Source of the DNA: Pseudonocardia sp. 73-21
GTDB lineage: Bacteria; Actinomycetota; Actinomycetes; Mycobacteriales; Pseudonocardiaceae
NCBI RefSeq assembly: GCF_001899645.1
Contig: NZ_MKVV01000086.1
Span: 1-64,000 of the forward strand
Reading direction: 5' to 3'
DNA length: 64,000 nt
The notes beneath the pieces were generated by a model that worked only from the letters and a program-made list of their open reading frames with translations, was not told the origin of the DNA and did no database searches. Position 1 is the first letter of the stretch. Each line of letters begins with the position of its first letter. The position numbers and the translations under genes are program-made. Positions 7,853-16,007 of the stretch are shown here, one piece after another.

Positions 7853-10141
7853 TCAGATGGACGTGCTTCTGAAGCGGCGGAGGCGCAGGCTGTTGCCGAC
7901 GACGAACGCCGAGGACAGCGCCATCGCGGCGCCGGCGAGCATGGGGTTGAGCAGCCCGGCGGCCGCCAGGGGCAGGGCGGCCACGTTGTAGGCGAAGGCC
8001 CAGAACAGGTTGCCCTTGATCGTGCGCAGCGTGGAGCGGGACAGCCGGATGGCGTCGGCCGCGGCGCGGAGGTCGCCGCGGACCAGGGTGATGTCGCCGG
8101 CCTCGATGGCGACGTCGGTGCCGGTGCCCATGGCCAGGCCGAGGTCAGCCTGGGCGAGCGCGGCGGCGTCGTTCACGCCGTCGCCGACCATGGCCACGAC
8201 CTTTCCCTGGGCCTGCAGCCGGCGCACGACGGCGAGCTTGTCGGCGGGCAGCACCTCGGCGATCACGGTGTTCGGTGAGATGTCGATGCCGACCTCGGCC
8301 GCGACCGACTCGGCCACCGCCCGGTTGTCGCCGGTCAGTAGCACCGGGGTGAGCCCGAGCCCGCGTAGCTGCGCGATGGCCTGCGCCGAGGTCGGCTTGA
8401 CGACGTCGGCGACCACGAGCACCGCGCGGGGCGCGCCGTCCCAGGCCACGGCGACCGTGGTGCGCCCCTTCGCGGACTCGGTGTGCGCGACGTCGGCGAG
8501 ATCGCCGGTGAGCGGCTGGCTCCACTGCGCCAGCAGCGCGGGACGCCCGACGAGGACGGCGTGACCGTCGACGACGCCCTGGACGCCGAGTCCTTCATGG
8601 TTGGTGAACTCCTCGACGGCGGGCAGGGTGTCGTGTCGTTCGCGGGCTGCGCGGGCAACGGCCGCGGCGATGGGATGCTCGGAGGCGTCCTCCAGCGCTC
8701 CCGCAAGCCGCAGGACCGCGTCCTCGTCCTCGGTGCCGGCGACGTGCACCGCGACGAGCGTCATGGCGCCGGCGGTGACGGTGCCGGTCTTGTCGAGCAC
8801 GACGGTGTCGACGCGCCGGGTGGACTCGAGCACCTCGGGGCCCTTGATCAGGATGCCGAGTTGGGCGCCGCGTCCGGTGCCGACCAGCAGCGCGGTCGGC
8901 GTGGCCAGGCCGAGCGCGCACGGGCAGGCGATGATCAGGACGGCGACGGCGGCCGTGAACGCGGTCGCCGCGCCGGCCCCGGTGACCAGCCAGAAACCCA
9001 GGGTGGCCAGCGCGAGGGCGATGACGATCGGGACGAAGACCCCGGAGACCCGGTCGGCGAGCCGCTGGACCTGGGCCTTGCCGGTCTGGGCGGCCTCAAC
9101 GAGCCGAGCCATCTGCGCGAGCTGGGTGTCGGAGCCGACGCGGGTCGCGGCGACGACGAGCCGCCCGCCCGCGTTGACGGTGGCGCCGACGACGGGATCG
9201 CCGACCCGCACCTCGACCGGGACGGACTCGCCGGTGAGCATCGAGGCGTCGACGGCGGAGGAGCCCTCCACGACGGTGCCGTCGGTGGCGATCTTCTCAC
9301 CTGGTCGTACGACGAACCGGTCGCCGACGGCGAGCTGGACCACCGGGATGCGGGACTCGACGCCGTCCCGTAGCACGGCGACGTCCTTGACTCCCAGCTC
9401 CAGCAGTGCGCGCAGCGCGGCGCCGGCGTTGCGCTTGGACCGGGCCTCGAAGTAGCGCCCGGCCAGGATGAACGTGGTGACGCCGGCGGCGACCTCGAGG
9501 TAGATGTTGCTCGTGCCGTCGCCGCGGGTGATGGTCAGCTCGAACGGGTGGGTCATCCCGGGCATCCCCGCCATCCCGAACAGCAGGGCGTAGAGCGACC
9601 AGCCCAGCGCGGCGAGGGTGCCGAGGGAGATCAGCGTGTCCATGGTGGCCGCGCCGTGGCGCAGGTTCGTCCAGGCGGCCCGGTGGAACGGCAGCGCGCC
9701 CCAGACGACGACCGGCCCGGCCAGGGCCAGGGAGATCCACTGCCAGTAGGTGAACTGAAGGACCGGGATCATCGCCATGGCCACGACCGGCCCCGCGAGC
9801 ACGGAGGAGACGACGAGCCGGGTGCGCAGCGCCGCGGTCGGGTCCGGCTCCTCGCCGCCGCCGGTGTCGGTCGCCTCCGGAACGGCGGGCCGTGGGATCA
9901 GCGCGGTGTAACCGGCCGACTCGACGGCGGCGACGAGAACCGCGGGGTCCATGCCGTCGGGCACCGTGGCCCTGGCCTTCTCGGTGGCGTAGTTGACCGT
10001 CGCCGCCACGCCGTCGAGCTTGTTGAGCTTGCGCTCGACCCGGTTGGCGCACGACGCGCAGGTCATACCGCCGATGGAGAGCTCGATGTCGTGGCGGTCG
10101 GGGGCGAGTCCGGCGGCGTCGGGTGTGAGGGTCGTGCTCAT
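7853..10141 (-). CDS. copA: copper-exporting P1B-type ATPase
   Basis: This 762-residue membrane pump uses ATP to export Cu(I). It has one N-terminal metal-binding domain (GGMTCASCANRVE, about residues 24-36), eight expected helices, the actuator loop LTGESVPVE, the membrane metal site CPCALGLATP, the phosphorylation site DKTGTVT, the nucleotide-domain HP in EHPIAAAV and the hinge GDGVNDAAAL. The last helix has MALSS, as in Cu(I) pumps. The ATG at 10141 follows GGAAGG by a few bases. It is the last gene of the csoR-copZ-copA operon, so transcription should rise when CsoR binds copper. Function is well supported by motifs and context. Confidence 0.97.
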   Translation of the reverse strand: MSTTLTPDAAGLAPDRHDIELSIGGMTCASCANRVERKLNKLDGVAATVNYATEKARATVPDGMDPAVLVAAVESAGYTALIPRPAVPEATDTGGGEEPDPTAALRTRLVVSSVLAGPVVAMAMIPVLQFTYWQWISLALAGPVVVWGALPFHRAAWTNLRHGAATMDTLISLGTLAALGWSLYALLFGMAGMPGMTHPFELTITRGDGTSNIYLEVAAGVTTFILAGRYFEARSKRNAGAALRALLELGVKDVAVLRDGVESRIPVVQLAVGDRFVVRPGEKIATDGTVVEGSSAVDASMLTGESVPVEVRVGDPVVGATVNAGGRLVVAATRVGSDTQLAQMARLVEAAQTGKAQVQRLADRVSGVFVPIVIALALATLGFWLVTGAGAATAFTAAVAVLIIACPCALGLATPTALLVGTGRGAQLGILIKGPEVLESTRRVDTVVLDKTGTVTAGAMTLVAVHVAGTEDEDAVLRLAGALEDASEHPIAAAVARAARERHDTLPAVEEFTNHEGLGVQGVVDGHAVLVGRPALLAQWSQPLTGDLADVAHTESAKGRTTVAVAWDGAPRAVLVVADVVKPTSAQAIAQLRGLGLTPVLLTGDNRAVAESVAAEVGIDISPNTVIAEVLPADKLAVVRRLQAQGKVVAMVGDGVNDAAALAQADLGLAMGTGTDVAIEAGDITLVRGDLRAAADAIRLSRSTLRTIKGNLFWAFAYNVAALPLAAAGLLNPMLAGAAMALSSAFVVGNSLRLRRFRSTSI

Positions 10142-10183
10142 CGTGCACCTTCCAGATGGTCGGGGTGGGCGGCGGGGTCGGGG

Positions 10184-10393
10184 TCAGCCGGCGAGCCGGT
10201 AGCCGGCTTCCTCGACGGCGGCGCGCACGGCGGCCGTGTCGACTAGGCCCTCGCTGATGACGGTGACCGCCCCGGTGGGCAGGTCGACCGACACCGCCTC
10301 GACGCCGGGGATGTCGCTGATCTCCTCGGTGACCGACGCGACACAGTGCGCGCAGGTCATCCCGGTGACGGTGTAGTGACTGGTGTCGCTCAT
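10184..10393 (-). CDS. copZ: copper chaperone, HMA domain
   Basis: The protein is a single 69-residue heavy-metal-associated domain with the ligand loop TGMTCAHCVASV near residue 10. The ferredoxin-like pattern is complete up to EEAGYRLAG. It should carry Cu(I) in the cytoplasm and pass it to the N-terminal domain of the pump encoded 42 bases downstream. It lies between csoR and copA on the same strand, the usual actinobacterial order. AHC instead of the ASC of the pump is common in CopZ chaperones. Regulation should follow the CsoR operator upstream of csoR. Confidence 0.93.
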   Translation of the reverse strand: MSDTSHYTVTGMTCAHCVASVTEEISDIPGVEAVSVDLPTGAVTVISEGLVDTAAVRAAVEEAGYRLAG

Positions 10394-10424
10394 GTGCTGT
10401 CCTCTCGCTCGGTTCGGGGTGGGG

Positions 10425-10706
10425 TCAGGACCGGACCAGGCGCGCGATCGCGGCGCTGGCCTCGGCGATCTTCGTGTCCGCGACGTCGCCGCCCTGTGCG
10501 GCCGCTTCGGTGACGCAGTGCGCGAGGTGTTCGTCGAGCAGCCCGAGGGCGACGGCCTGCAGGGCCTTGTTCGCGGCCGCGACCTGGGTGAGGACGTCGA
10601 TGCAGTACTTGTCCTCCTCGACCATCCTGGCGATCCCGCGAATCTGGCCCTCGATCCGCCGCAACCGCTTGAGGTAGGCGTCCTTGTCCTCGGTGTAGCC
10701 GTTCAT
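10425..10706 (-). CDS. csoR: copper-sensing repressor CsoR
   Basis: The 93-residue all-helical protein belongs to the DUF156 family. It has RRIEGQIRGIARMVEE at the start of the core and the complete Cu(I) triad: Cys35 (KYCIDVL), His60 and Cys64 (EHLAHCV). Apo-CsoR binds G/C-tract operators, and Cu(I) releases it. A matching operator lies 32 bases upstream at 10738-10752, so the gene should control its own operon with copZ and copA. The same intergenic region also serves the divergent complex-I-like cluster, which could come under copper control. Compare the paralog at 20392-20652, which lacks the His. Confidence 0.95.
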   Translation of the reverse strand: MNGYTEDKDAYLKRLRRIEGQIRGIARMVEEDKYCIDVLTQVAAANKALQAVALGLLDEHLAHCVTEAAAQGGDVADTKIAEASAAIARLVRS

Positions 10707-10737
10707 CCCGGTCCCTCCTGGTCTCCCTGGACAGTAA

Positions 10738-10752
10738 TACCCTAGGGGGGTA
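10738..10752. promoter_or_regulatory. CsoR operator
   Basis: TACCCTAGGGGGGTA fits the TACCC-N-GGGTA pattern of CsoR sites. It lies in the 125-base gap between csoR (minus) and nuoA (plus), about 80 bases from the nuoA start, and may affect both directions. Confidence 0.8.
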
Positions 10753-10831
10753 CGGTACGCAAACTGTTGCCGAGATCGACTAGGTTGCCCGTGCGGTGAG
10801 GTGTGCGGGTCGTGACGACGGGAGGGTGGAG

Positions 10832-11182
10832 ATGGTGCAGTTCGGCCCGGTTGGAGTGCTGCTGCTGGTCGGTGTCGTGCTGGTCGTGCTCGTCTACGGG
10901 CTCTCCGCGTTCCTGGCGGTGGCGCGGCCCGTTGTGGACGCGGTGGCGTTCGGTGGGGGGCTCCCGCCGGTCGAGCACGCGTTCTCGCGGTTCCACGTGC
11001 GGTGGTACCCGGTGACGATGGTGTTCCTGGCCTTCGACATGGAGATGCTGTTCATGTACCCGTGGACGCTGGTCGTCACCAGGGTGGGAGCGCCCGCGGT
11101 GATCGAGATGTTCCTGTTCCTGGCGATCCTGCTGGCCGGGGTGGCCTACGCCTGGCGGGAGGGGGCCCTGCGGTGGACCTGA
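10832..11182 (+). CDS. nuoA: complex-I-like subunit A
   Basis: This is a 116-residue, three-helix membrane subunit. It carries the NuoA signature loop around HVRWYPVTMVFLAFDMEMLF, including the acidic FDMEMLF motif that in respiratory complex I lies near the quinone site. The ATG at 10832 was chosen because GGAGG ends six bases upstream; longer in-frame starts lack such a site. It opens a tightly packed plus-strand operon with no genes for NuoC, E, F, G or I. Within the membrane arm NuoA normally packs with NuoH, J and K, all present here. Confidence 0.88.
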   Translation: MVQFGPVGVLLLVGVVLVVLVYGLSAFLAVARPVVDAVAFGGGLPPVEHAFSRFHVRWYPVTMVFLAFDMEMLFMYPWTLVVTRVGAPAVIEMFLFLAILLAGVAYAWREGALRWT

Positions 11183-12384
11183 CGGGGTGGCTGCTGCGGG
11201 TGGCCGCGCGGCGCCCGCACGCGCTGGTGGTGGCGGTGCCGGGTGAGACCGGGCTCCGGCTGGCCGTCGAGATGGAGCTGGGCCGGCGTGGCTGGCCTGT
11301 CGCGGACTCCCCGGCCGGAGCGGACCTGCTGGTGGTCGCCGGCACTCCGGGGCCGGAGCTGGCGGCGGTGGCCGAGACGGTGTGGGCGCAGCTCCCGGCC
11401 CCGCGGGCGCGCGTCGACGTCGCGGGGGATTCCGACCTGTCCCGAGCATTCGACGCGGGGGAGCGCGAGCTGGCGGACGCCGCGCTGCAACGGCACGTTG
11501 TGGCGACACCCGAAGCGGCGTTGCCGCACGCGGCGGTCACCGACCACCGCGCCGTTCACGACATCGCCGCGGCACCGGAGTCCGGAGGAGCCGGTCATGG
11601 CATGGCGATGGAGCCGGGCATGGCCGGTGGGCACGGCATGCACTCCGGTCACGGGGGCATGGAGGGGATGGAGATGCCCGGTGGTGTCCCGATGGCCGAC
11701 CTCGGCGAGGACCGCGACGGGCTGCGGCTCGATGCGCTGCACGTGGCACTGGGTCCGGTGCTGCCGGACTGGCCGGCGGGGCTGGTGCTGCGGGTGGTGC
11801 TGCAGGGCGACGTCGTCGTCGACGCCGAGGCCGAGGTCCTGGACGGCGGAGCCGGGCCGTCGTTCTGGGCGGAACCACGGCGTCGGGCCGGGGCCGGCGA
11901 GCCGGTCTCCGTCGGGGATGTCGCCCGGCGGGCGGCCGCGCGGCACCTCGACGGGCTGGCGCGTTTCCTCGGGGTCGCCGCTTGGACCGATCCGGCGGAC
12001 CGCGCCCGGCGGTGGCGCGATGCCGTGCTCGCCGGGGAGCCGACCGGGCAGGTCGGCGCACCGGTCCGGGACCTGATCACGCGGGTCGAGCGCTCGCGCA
12101 CCCTGCGCTGGCTCATCCGCGGTGTGCCGGCCGGGGAGTGCGAGGTCGCCGGCCTCCTGGCCGCGCGGCTGGCCGCGTTGCGGGCGGCGCTCGCGTTGCT
12201 CGACGACCCGCGCCCGGCCACCGACGTCGACCTGCGGGCCCTCGACGACGCGGTGATCACACCTGCGGGGCTGGCGGCCGCGCTCGTCGGCGCGGAGTTG
12301 GCTGCGGCCAGGCTGGTCGTCGCCGCGCTCGACCCGCATCTCCGCACTCCGGTCGAGGAGGCCCGGTCACATGGACACCGGTGA
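11173..12384 (+). CDS. degenerate NuoB/NuoD-like fusion protein with Met/His-rich linker
   Basis: The 403-residue soluble protein overlaps nuoA by ten bases at its GTG start. The N-terminal part (about 1-130; LVVAVPGETGLRL, ADLLVVAGTPGPELA) resembles the Rossmann-like core of NuoB but has none of the four cysteines that bind cluster N2; I see one Cys in the whole protein. After a Met/His/Gly-rich stretch at residues 142-174, the segment GLVLRVVLQGDVVVDAEAEV recalls the start of NuoD, and the remainder is helical. It probably stands where NuoB and NuoD attach to the membrane arm but cannot do their redox chemistry. The linker could bind copper. The homology is by eye and should be tested by profile search. 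Confidence 0.6.
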   Translation: MDLTGWLLRVAARRPHALVVAVPGETGLRLAVEMELGRRGWPVADSPAGADLLVVAGTPGPELAAVAETVWAQLPAPRARVDVAGDSDLSRAFDAGERELADAALQRHVVATPEAALPHAAVTDHRAVHDIAAAPESGGAGHGMAMEPGMAGGHGMHSGHGGMEGMEMPGGVPMADLGEDRDGLRLDALHVALGPVLPDWPAGLVLRVVLQGDVVVDAEAEVLDGGAGPSFWAEPRRRAGAGEPVSVGDVARRAAARHLDGLARFLGVAAWTDPADRARRWRDAVLAGEPTGQVGAPVRDLITRVERSRTLRWLIRGVPAGECEVAGLLAARLAALRAALALLDDPRPATDVDLRALDDAVITPAGLAAALVGAELAAARLVVAALDPHLRTPVEEARSHGHR

Positions 12385-13321
12385 CCGGATGGCGCTGCCG
12401 CTGTGGTGGGTGCCGTTGCTGCCGGTCCTGTTGATCGTGGTTACCGCCGGGGTGGTGGCCGTCGACGAGGCCGCGGCCGCGCGGGCCCGGGGGGCTCGCG
12501 AGGGCCTGCTCGGGTCGGCCGTGGTGCCGCTGCGCGAGGGCGCCCGGCTGCTGGTCGGGCAGCGTCGCCGGACCGTCGCCGCGGACTCGGTCCTGTGGAG
12601 GATCGGTGGTGCGACGCTCCCGGTTGCGGCGCTGCTCGCCGCCGCGGTGGTCCCGTTGGGGTCGCGGCCGGTGGCGGATCTGACCGACGGGGTCGTGTGG
12701 TTCAACGCCATGGAGGTGCTGGCGTGGGCCGCGGTGTGGATGGTCGGCTGGGGCGCCAACAGCGCGCTCTCCCTGGTGGGCGGCTACCGATTCGTCGCGC
12801 AGGGGCTGGCCTACGAGCTGCCGCACATGTTCGCCCTCATCACCGCGGCCCTCGCCGCGGGGAGCCTGCGCGTCACCGACATCGTCGCCGCGCAGCAGGA
12901 CCTGTGGTTCGTGGTGATCATGCCGGTTGCGTTCGTGGCGTATCTGGTCTCGGCGGTGGCGATGGCGTTCTGGGGCCCGTTCGACGCCGCGGTGGGCCGC
13001 GACCTCGCCGGCGGGGCGGCGGCCGAGCTGTCCGGTGTGGACCGGCTGGTGTTCGCGGGCGGACGGTGGCTGCTGCTGGTGGTGGCCGTGGCGATGGCGG
13101 TGCCGCTGTTCCTCGGCGGTGGAGCGGGCCCGTGGCTGCCGGCGTGGGGGTGGGTGGCGGTGAAGGCCGGGGCGCTGCTCACGTCGGTGCTGTGGCTGCG
13201 CCGTCGGTTCCCGACCGTGCGGATGGACCGGTTCACGGAGGTGTCGTGGGTGGTACTGGTGCCGCTGACGGTTGCGCAGGCCCTGGTGGTGGCGCTGGTC
13301 GTGCTGGGGAGGGGGATGTAG
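12371..13321 (+). CDS. nuoH: complex-I-like subunit H, divergent quinone loop
   Basis: The 316-residue membrane protein has about eight helices and typical NuoH features: AYELPHMFALI (helix with the conserved Glu) and GPFDAAV at the place of the family motif PFDLPEAE. The cytoplasmic loop that normally reads roughly PFDLPEAEQELVAGFHTEYSG is here PFDAAVGRDLAGGAAAELSG, losing most conserved acidic residues of the quinone chamber. Its start overlaps the preceding gene by 14 bases. It would anchor the soluble module in a normal complex I; the changed loop suggests that quinone reduction is altered or absent. Confidence 0.85.
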   Translation: MDTGDRMALPLWWVPLLPVLLIVVTAGVVAVDEAAAARARGAREGLLGSAVVPLREGARLLVGQRRRTVAADSVLWRIGGATLPVAALLAAAVVPLGSRPVADLTDGVVWFNAMEVLAWAAVWMVGWGANSALSLVGGYRFVAQGLAYELPHMFALITAALAAGSLRVTDIVAAQQDLWFVVIMPVAFVAYLVSAVAMAFWGPFDAAVGRDLAGGAAAELSGVDRLVFAGGRWLLLVVAVAMAVPLFLGGGAGPWLPAWGWVAVKAGALLTSVLWLRRRFPTVRMDRFTEVSWVVLVPLTVAQALVVALVVLGRGM

Positions 13322-13881
13322 TGCTCGCGGACGTGTCGTTCTGGGTGCTGGGGATCGTGGCCGTGCTGTCGGGGTTCGCGGTGTTCCGGCTCAACTCGAT
13401 GGCGCGGGTGACGTTCGCGCTGCTCGCGTCGTTCCTCGCCGTGGCCGGGCTGGTCGTGCTGCTGGGGCTGGGCTACCTGGGCGTGGTCACCGCGCTGATG
13501 ATGGTGATCGAGATGGTGGTCATGGCCGTCTTCATGATCATGTACATGATGAACCCGGCCGGGTTGATGCCGATGTCGATGTACCACAACAAGGCCGGCT
13601 CGATGGCGATCTCCGTGGGCACCTTCGCCGTGCTGGCCGTGGGGATCCTGCTCACCGACTGGCCGGTCCGCCGCGGCGTCCCGGCGCCCGCGCAGACCTA
13701 CCAGCTGGGACTGGCGCTGATGGGCGGGCAGATGCTGACGATGATGACGCTGGGGGTCACCCTGTTCGCCACGATCGTCGCCACGGTGGTGCTCTCGACG
13801 GGCCGGGGCCGCTACGACCGGTACGGGGACGACCTCGCCGCGCCTCGCGCCGACGACCCGGCCGGGGGCGGTGTCGGATGA
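13321..13881 (+). CDS. nuoJ: complex-I-like subunit J, Met-rich
   Basis: The 186-residue, five-helix subunit begins at a GTG that shares one base with the nuoH stop codon. The helix-3 region, GYLGVVTALMMVIEMVVMAV, corresponds to the flexible NuoJ helix at the E-channel. The following residues are strikingly rich in methionine (MIMYMMNPAGLMPMSMYHN), with eleven Met in about 28 residues. A hydrophilic tail ends the protein. Its place between H and K follows standard complex-I order. The Met-rich run may simply be hydrophobic, or it may contact metal. Confidence 0.85.
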   Translation: MLADVSFWVLGIVAVLSGFAVFRLNSMARVTFALLASFLAVAGLVVLLGLGYLGVVTALMMVIEMVVMAVFMIMYMMNPAGLMPMSMYHNKAGSMAISVGTFAVLAVGILLTDWPVRRGVPAPAQTYQLGLALMGGQMLTMMTLGVTLFATIVATVVLSTGRGRYDRYGDDLAAPRADDPAGGGVG

Positions 13882-14183
13882 GCCTGCAGCTGTTCCTGCT
13901 GGTGGCGGCCGGGTTGTTCGCGATCGGGCTCTACGGCGCGCTCTCGCAGCAGTCGATCGTGATGCTGATGATGGGCCTGGAGCTGATGCTCAACGGGATC
14001 ATCCTCGCCGCGGCCGCGCTGTGGTACTTCCTCACCCCGGCCGGCAACGACGGCCCGGTCCTGATCGTCGTCGTGCTGACCGCGATGGCGATCGAGATGG
14101 CCGCCGGGTTCGCCGTCGTCACGGCGATCTACCGGTCCCGGCAGGTCGACGTGACGGACAGCGCCGCGGACCTGAGGGGCTGA
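13878..14183 (+). CDS. nuoK: complex-I-like subunit K
   Basis: The 101-residue, three-helix subunit starts at the ATG in an ATGA overlap with nuoJ. It keeps both conserved membrane glutamates of the E-channel, in LMMGLELMLNGI (helix 2) and TAMAIEMAAGFAVV (helix 3). In complex I these couple redox events to proton transport through the antiporter-like subunits. Their presence argues that this membrane arm still moves ions. It is followed after four bases by nuoL. Confidence 0.92.
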   Translation: MSLQLFLLVAAGLFAIGLYGALSQQSIVMLMMGLELMLNGIILAAAALWYFLTPAGNDGPVLIVVVLTAMAIEMAAGFAVVTAIYRSRQVDVTDSAADLRG

Positions 14184-14187
14184 CGGC

Positions 14188-15999
14188 GTGCTCTGGCTGC
14201 TGGTGGGTGTGCCGCTCCTCGGAGGTGCCGGTCTCGTCGTCGCCGCTCTGGTGACGCGCCGGACCGACCGGTGGGCCACGGCGTCAGGGCTGGTGGTGGC
14301 CGCCGTGACGCTGGCTATGGGGATCGCCGCCGCCGTGCTGCGCCCGGCGACCGGCGCCCCGTTGCTGGCGGGGATCGGGTTCGGCCTGGGCGTGGACGGG
14401 CTCTCGGCGGTGATGCTCGTCACGGTCGCGGTGGCGGTGCTCGCGGTGCTGGTGTTCGCAGCCGGCGAGGCGGAGCTGCGCACGGCCCGGTTCGTCGGGC
14501 TGGTCCTGGTCTTCGCGGGCGCGATGCTGGTGACGGTCACCGCCACCGGGCTGCTGCCGCTGCTGATGGCCTGGGAGGTCATGGGCGCCACCAGCTGGGC
14601 GTTGATCGCCTACCACTTCCGCGACCCCGCGGCCGTCGGCGCCGCGCACACGGCGTTCCTGACCACCCGGACCGCGGACCTGGGGCTCTACCTCGCCGCG
14701 GGTGCAGCGCTGGCGGGCGGGGTCGGGTCGCTCGCGCTCGCCGACCTGCCCGCGGCGCGGGGCGCGTGGCTGCACCTGCTCGTCGCCGGGGTGGTGGTGG
14801 CCGCGCTGGGCAAGTCCGCGCAGCTGCCGTTCAGCTTCTGGCTCTCGGGGGCGATGCGCGGCCCGAGCCCGGTGTCGGCGCTCCTGCACTCCGCCACGAT
14901 GGTCGCGGCCGGGGCGTACGTGCTGCTGCGGCTCGCGCCGCTGCTGGGCACATCCGGCTGGGCCGGGCCACTGGTGGCGTGGGTCGGCGCGGCGACGGCG
15001 CTGGTGCTGGGGCTGGTCGCGGTCGCGCAGACCGACCTCAAACAGCTGCTGGCCGCGTCCACGTGCGCGCAGATCGGCTACATGGTGCTGGCCGCCGGGG
15101 TCGGCGGGACGGCCGCGGGCACGGTGGCGCTCGTCGCGCACGCCGCGACGAAGGGCCTGCTGTTCCTGGCCGCGGGGGCGTGGCTGGCGGCGCTGGGCAC
15201 CCGGCAGCTCGACGGCCTGCGCGGCGCCGCGCGCCGGTTCCCGGTGGTCGGGGTGACGTTCACGGTCGGGGCGCTGTCGCTGGCCGGTGTGCCGCCGCTG
15301 TCGCTGTGGATCGGCAAGGACGCGGTGCTCGCCGCGGCGCTGGACGCCTCACCGGCGCTGTACGGCGTGGGTCTGGTCGCGGCCGCCGTCGCCGGCCTCT
15401 ACAGCGGCGTCGCGCTCTGGTACGTGTGGCAGGCCGTCCCCGATGACGCGCCCGTCGCCGGTCGGGTGAGCGCGCCGATGCGCCCGCCGCTGATCGGGCT
15501 CGCGGTGCTCGCCGCGGTGCTGGGGCTGCTACCGCAGTTGGGCGGCGGGCTCGCACTGGATCCCGCACCCGCAGCATCGGAGCTCGTGGTGTCCGGCGTG
15601 GTCGCGGTCGCGGCGGTGGCCTTGGCCTGGCGGCTGGGGGAGCGGATGCCGCGCCCGGCGCCGCTGCGCGGCTGGGTCGGCCTGGAACGTGCCGCGCACG
15701 CCACGGTCGTGGCACCGGTGCTCGCCCTCGCCTCGGCGCTGGCCCGTTTCGACGACCGCGTACTGGCCAGGGGCGCCGACGACACCGCGCTGGCCACCGT
15801 CCGCCTCGCCCGCACGCTGGACCGGCGCGTCGAGTTCTCGGTGGACGGTGCGGTGCGCGCGGTCGCCGCCGGGGCCCGGGTCCTGGGGCGCTGGGCCCGG
15901 CGCCCGCAGACCGGGCAGCTGCACCAGTACTACGCCCAGACCTCCGTGGGGTTCGCCCTGCTGGCGGCCCTGGCCCTGCTCGTGATCGTCGTGAGGTGA
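14188..15999 (+). CDS. nuoL: complex-I-like antiporter subunit L
   Basis: This 603-residue polytopic subunit is related to Mrp antiporters. It retains the key charged residues: Glu in LMAWEVMGATSWALI (helix 5), Lys in LGKSAQLPFSFWLSGAMRGP (helix 7) and Lys in ATKGLLFLAAG. The C-terminal part, ending TGQLHQYYAQTSVGFALL, resembles the lateral helix and last helix of NuoL. It should carry one proton (or cation) channel. The start is the GTG at 14188, four bases after nuoK. It is close to normal length and shows no damage. Confidence 0.93.
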   Translation: MLWLLVGVPLLGGAGLVVAALVTRRTDRWATASGLVVAAVTLAMGIAAAVLRPATGAPLLAGIGFGLGVDGLSAVMLVTVAVAVLAVLVFAAGEAELRTARFVGLVLVFAGAMLVTVTATGLLPLLMAWEVMGATSWALIAYHFRDPAAVGAAHTAFLTTRTADLGLYLAAGAALAGGVGSLALADLPAARGAWLHLLVAGVVVAALGKSAQLPFSFWLSGAMRGPSPVSALLHSATMVAAGAYVLLRLAPLLGTSGWAGPLVAWVGAATALVLGLVAVAQTDLKQLLAASTCAQIGYMVLAAGVGGTAAGTVALVAHAATKGLLFLAAGAWLAALGTRQLDGLRGAARRFPVVGVTFTVGALSLAGVPPLSLWIGKDAVLAAALDASPALYGVGLVAAAVAGLYSGVALWYVWQAVPDDAPVAGRVSAPMRPPLIGLAVLAAVLGLLPQLGGGLALDPAPAASELVVSGVVAVAAVALAWRLGERMPRPAPLRGWVGLERAAHATVVAPVLALASALARFDDRVLARGADDTALATVRLARTLDRRVEFSVDGAVRAVAAGARVLGRWARRPQTGQLHQYYAQTSVGFALLAALALLVIVVR

Positions 16000-16007
16000 G
16001 CTGAGGC

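Noticed and set aside
11173..12384. Assignment as true NuoB or NuoD
   Set aside because: The cysteines of NuoB cluster N2 and the His/Tyr quinone residues of NuoD are not present. Only weak resemblance remains.
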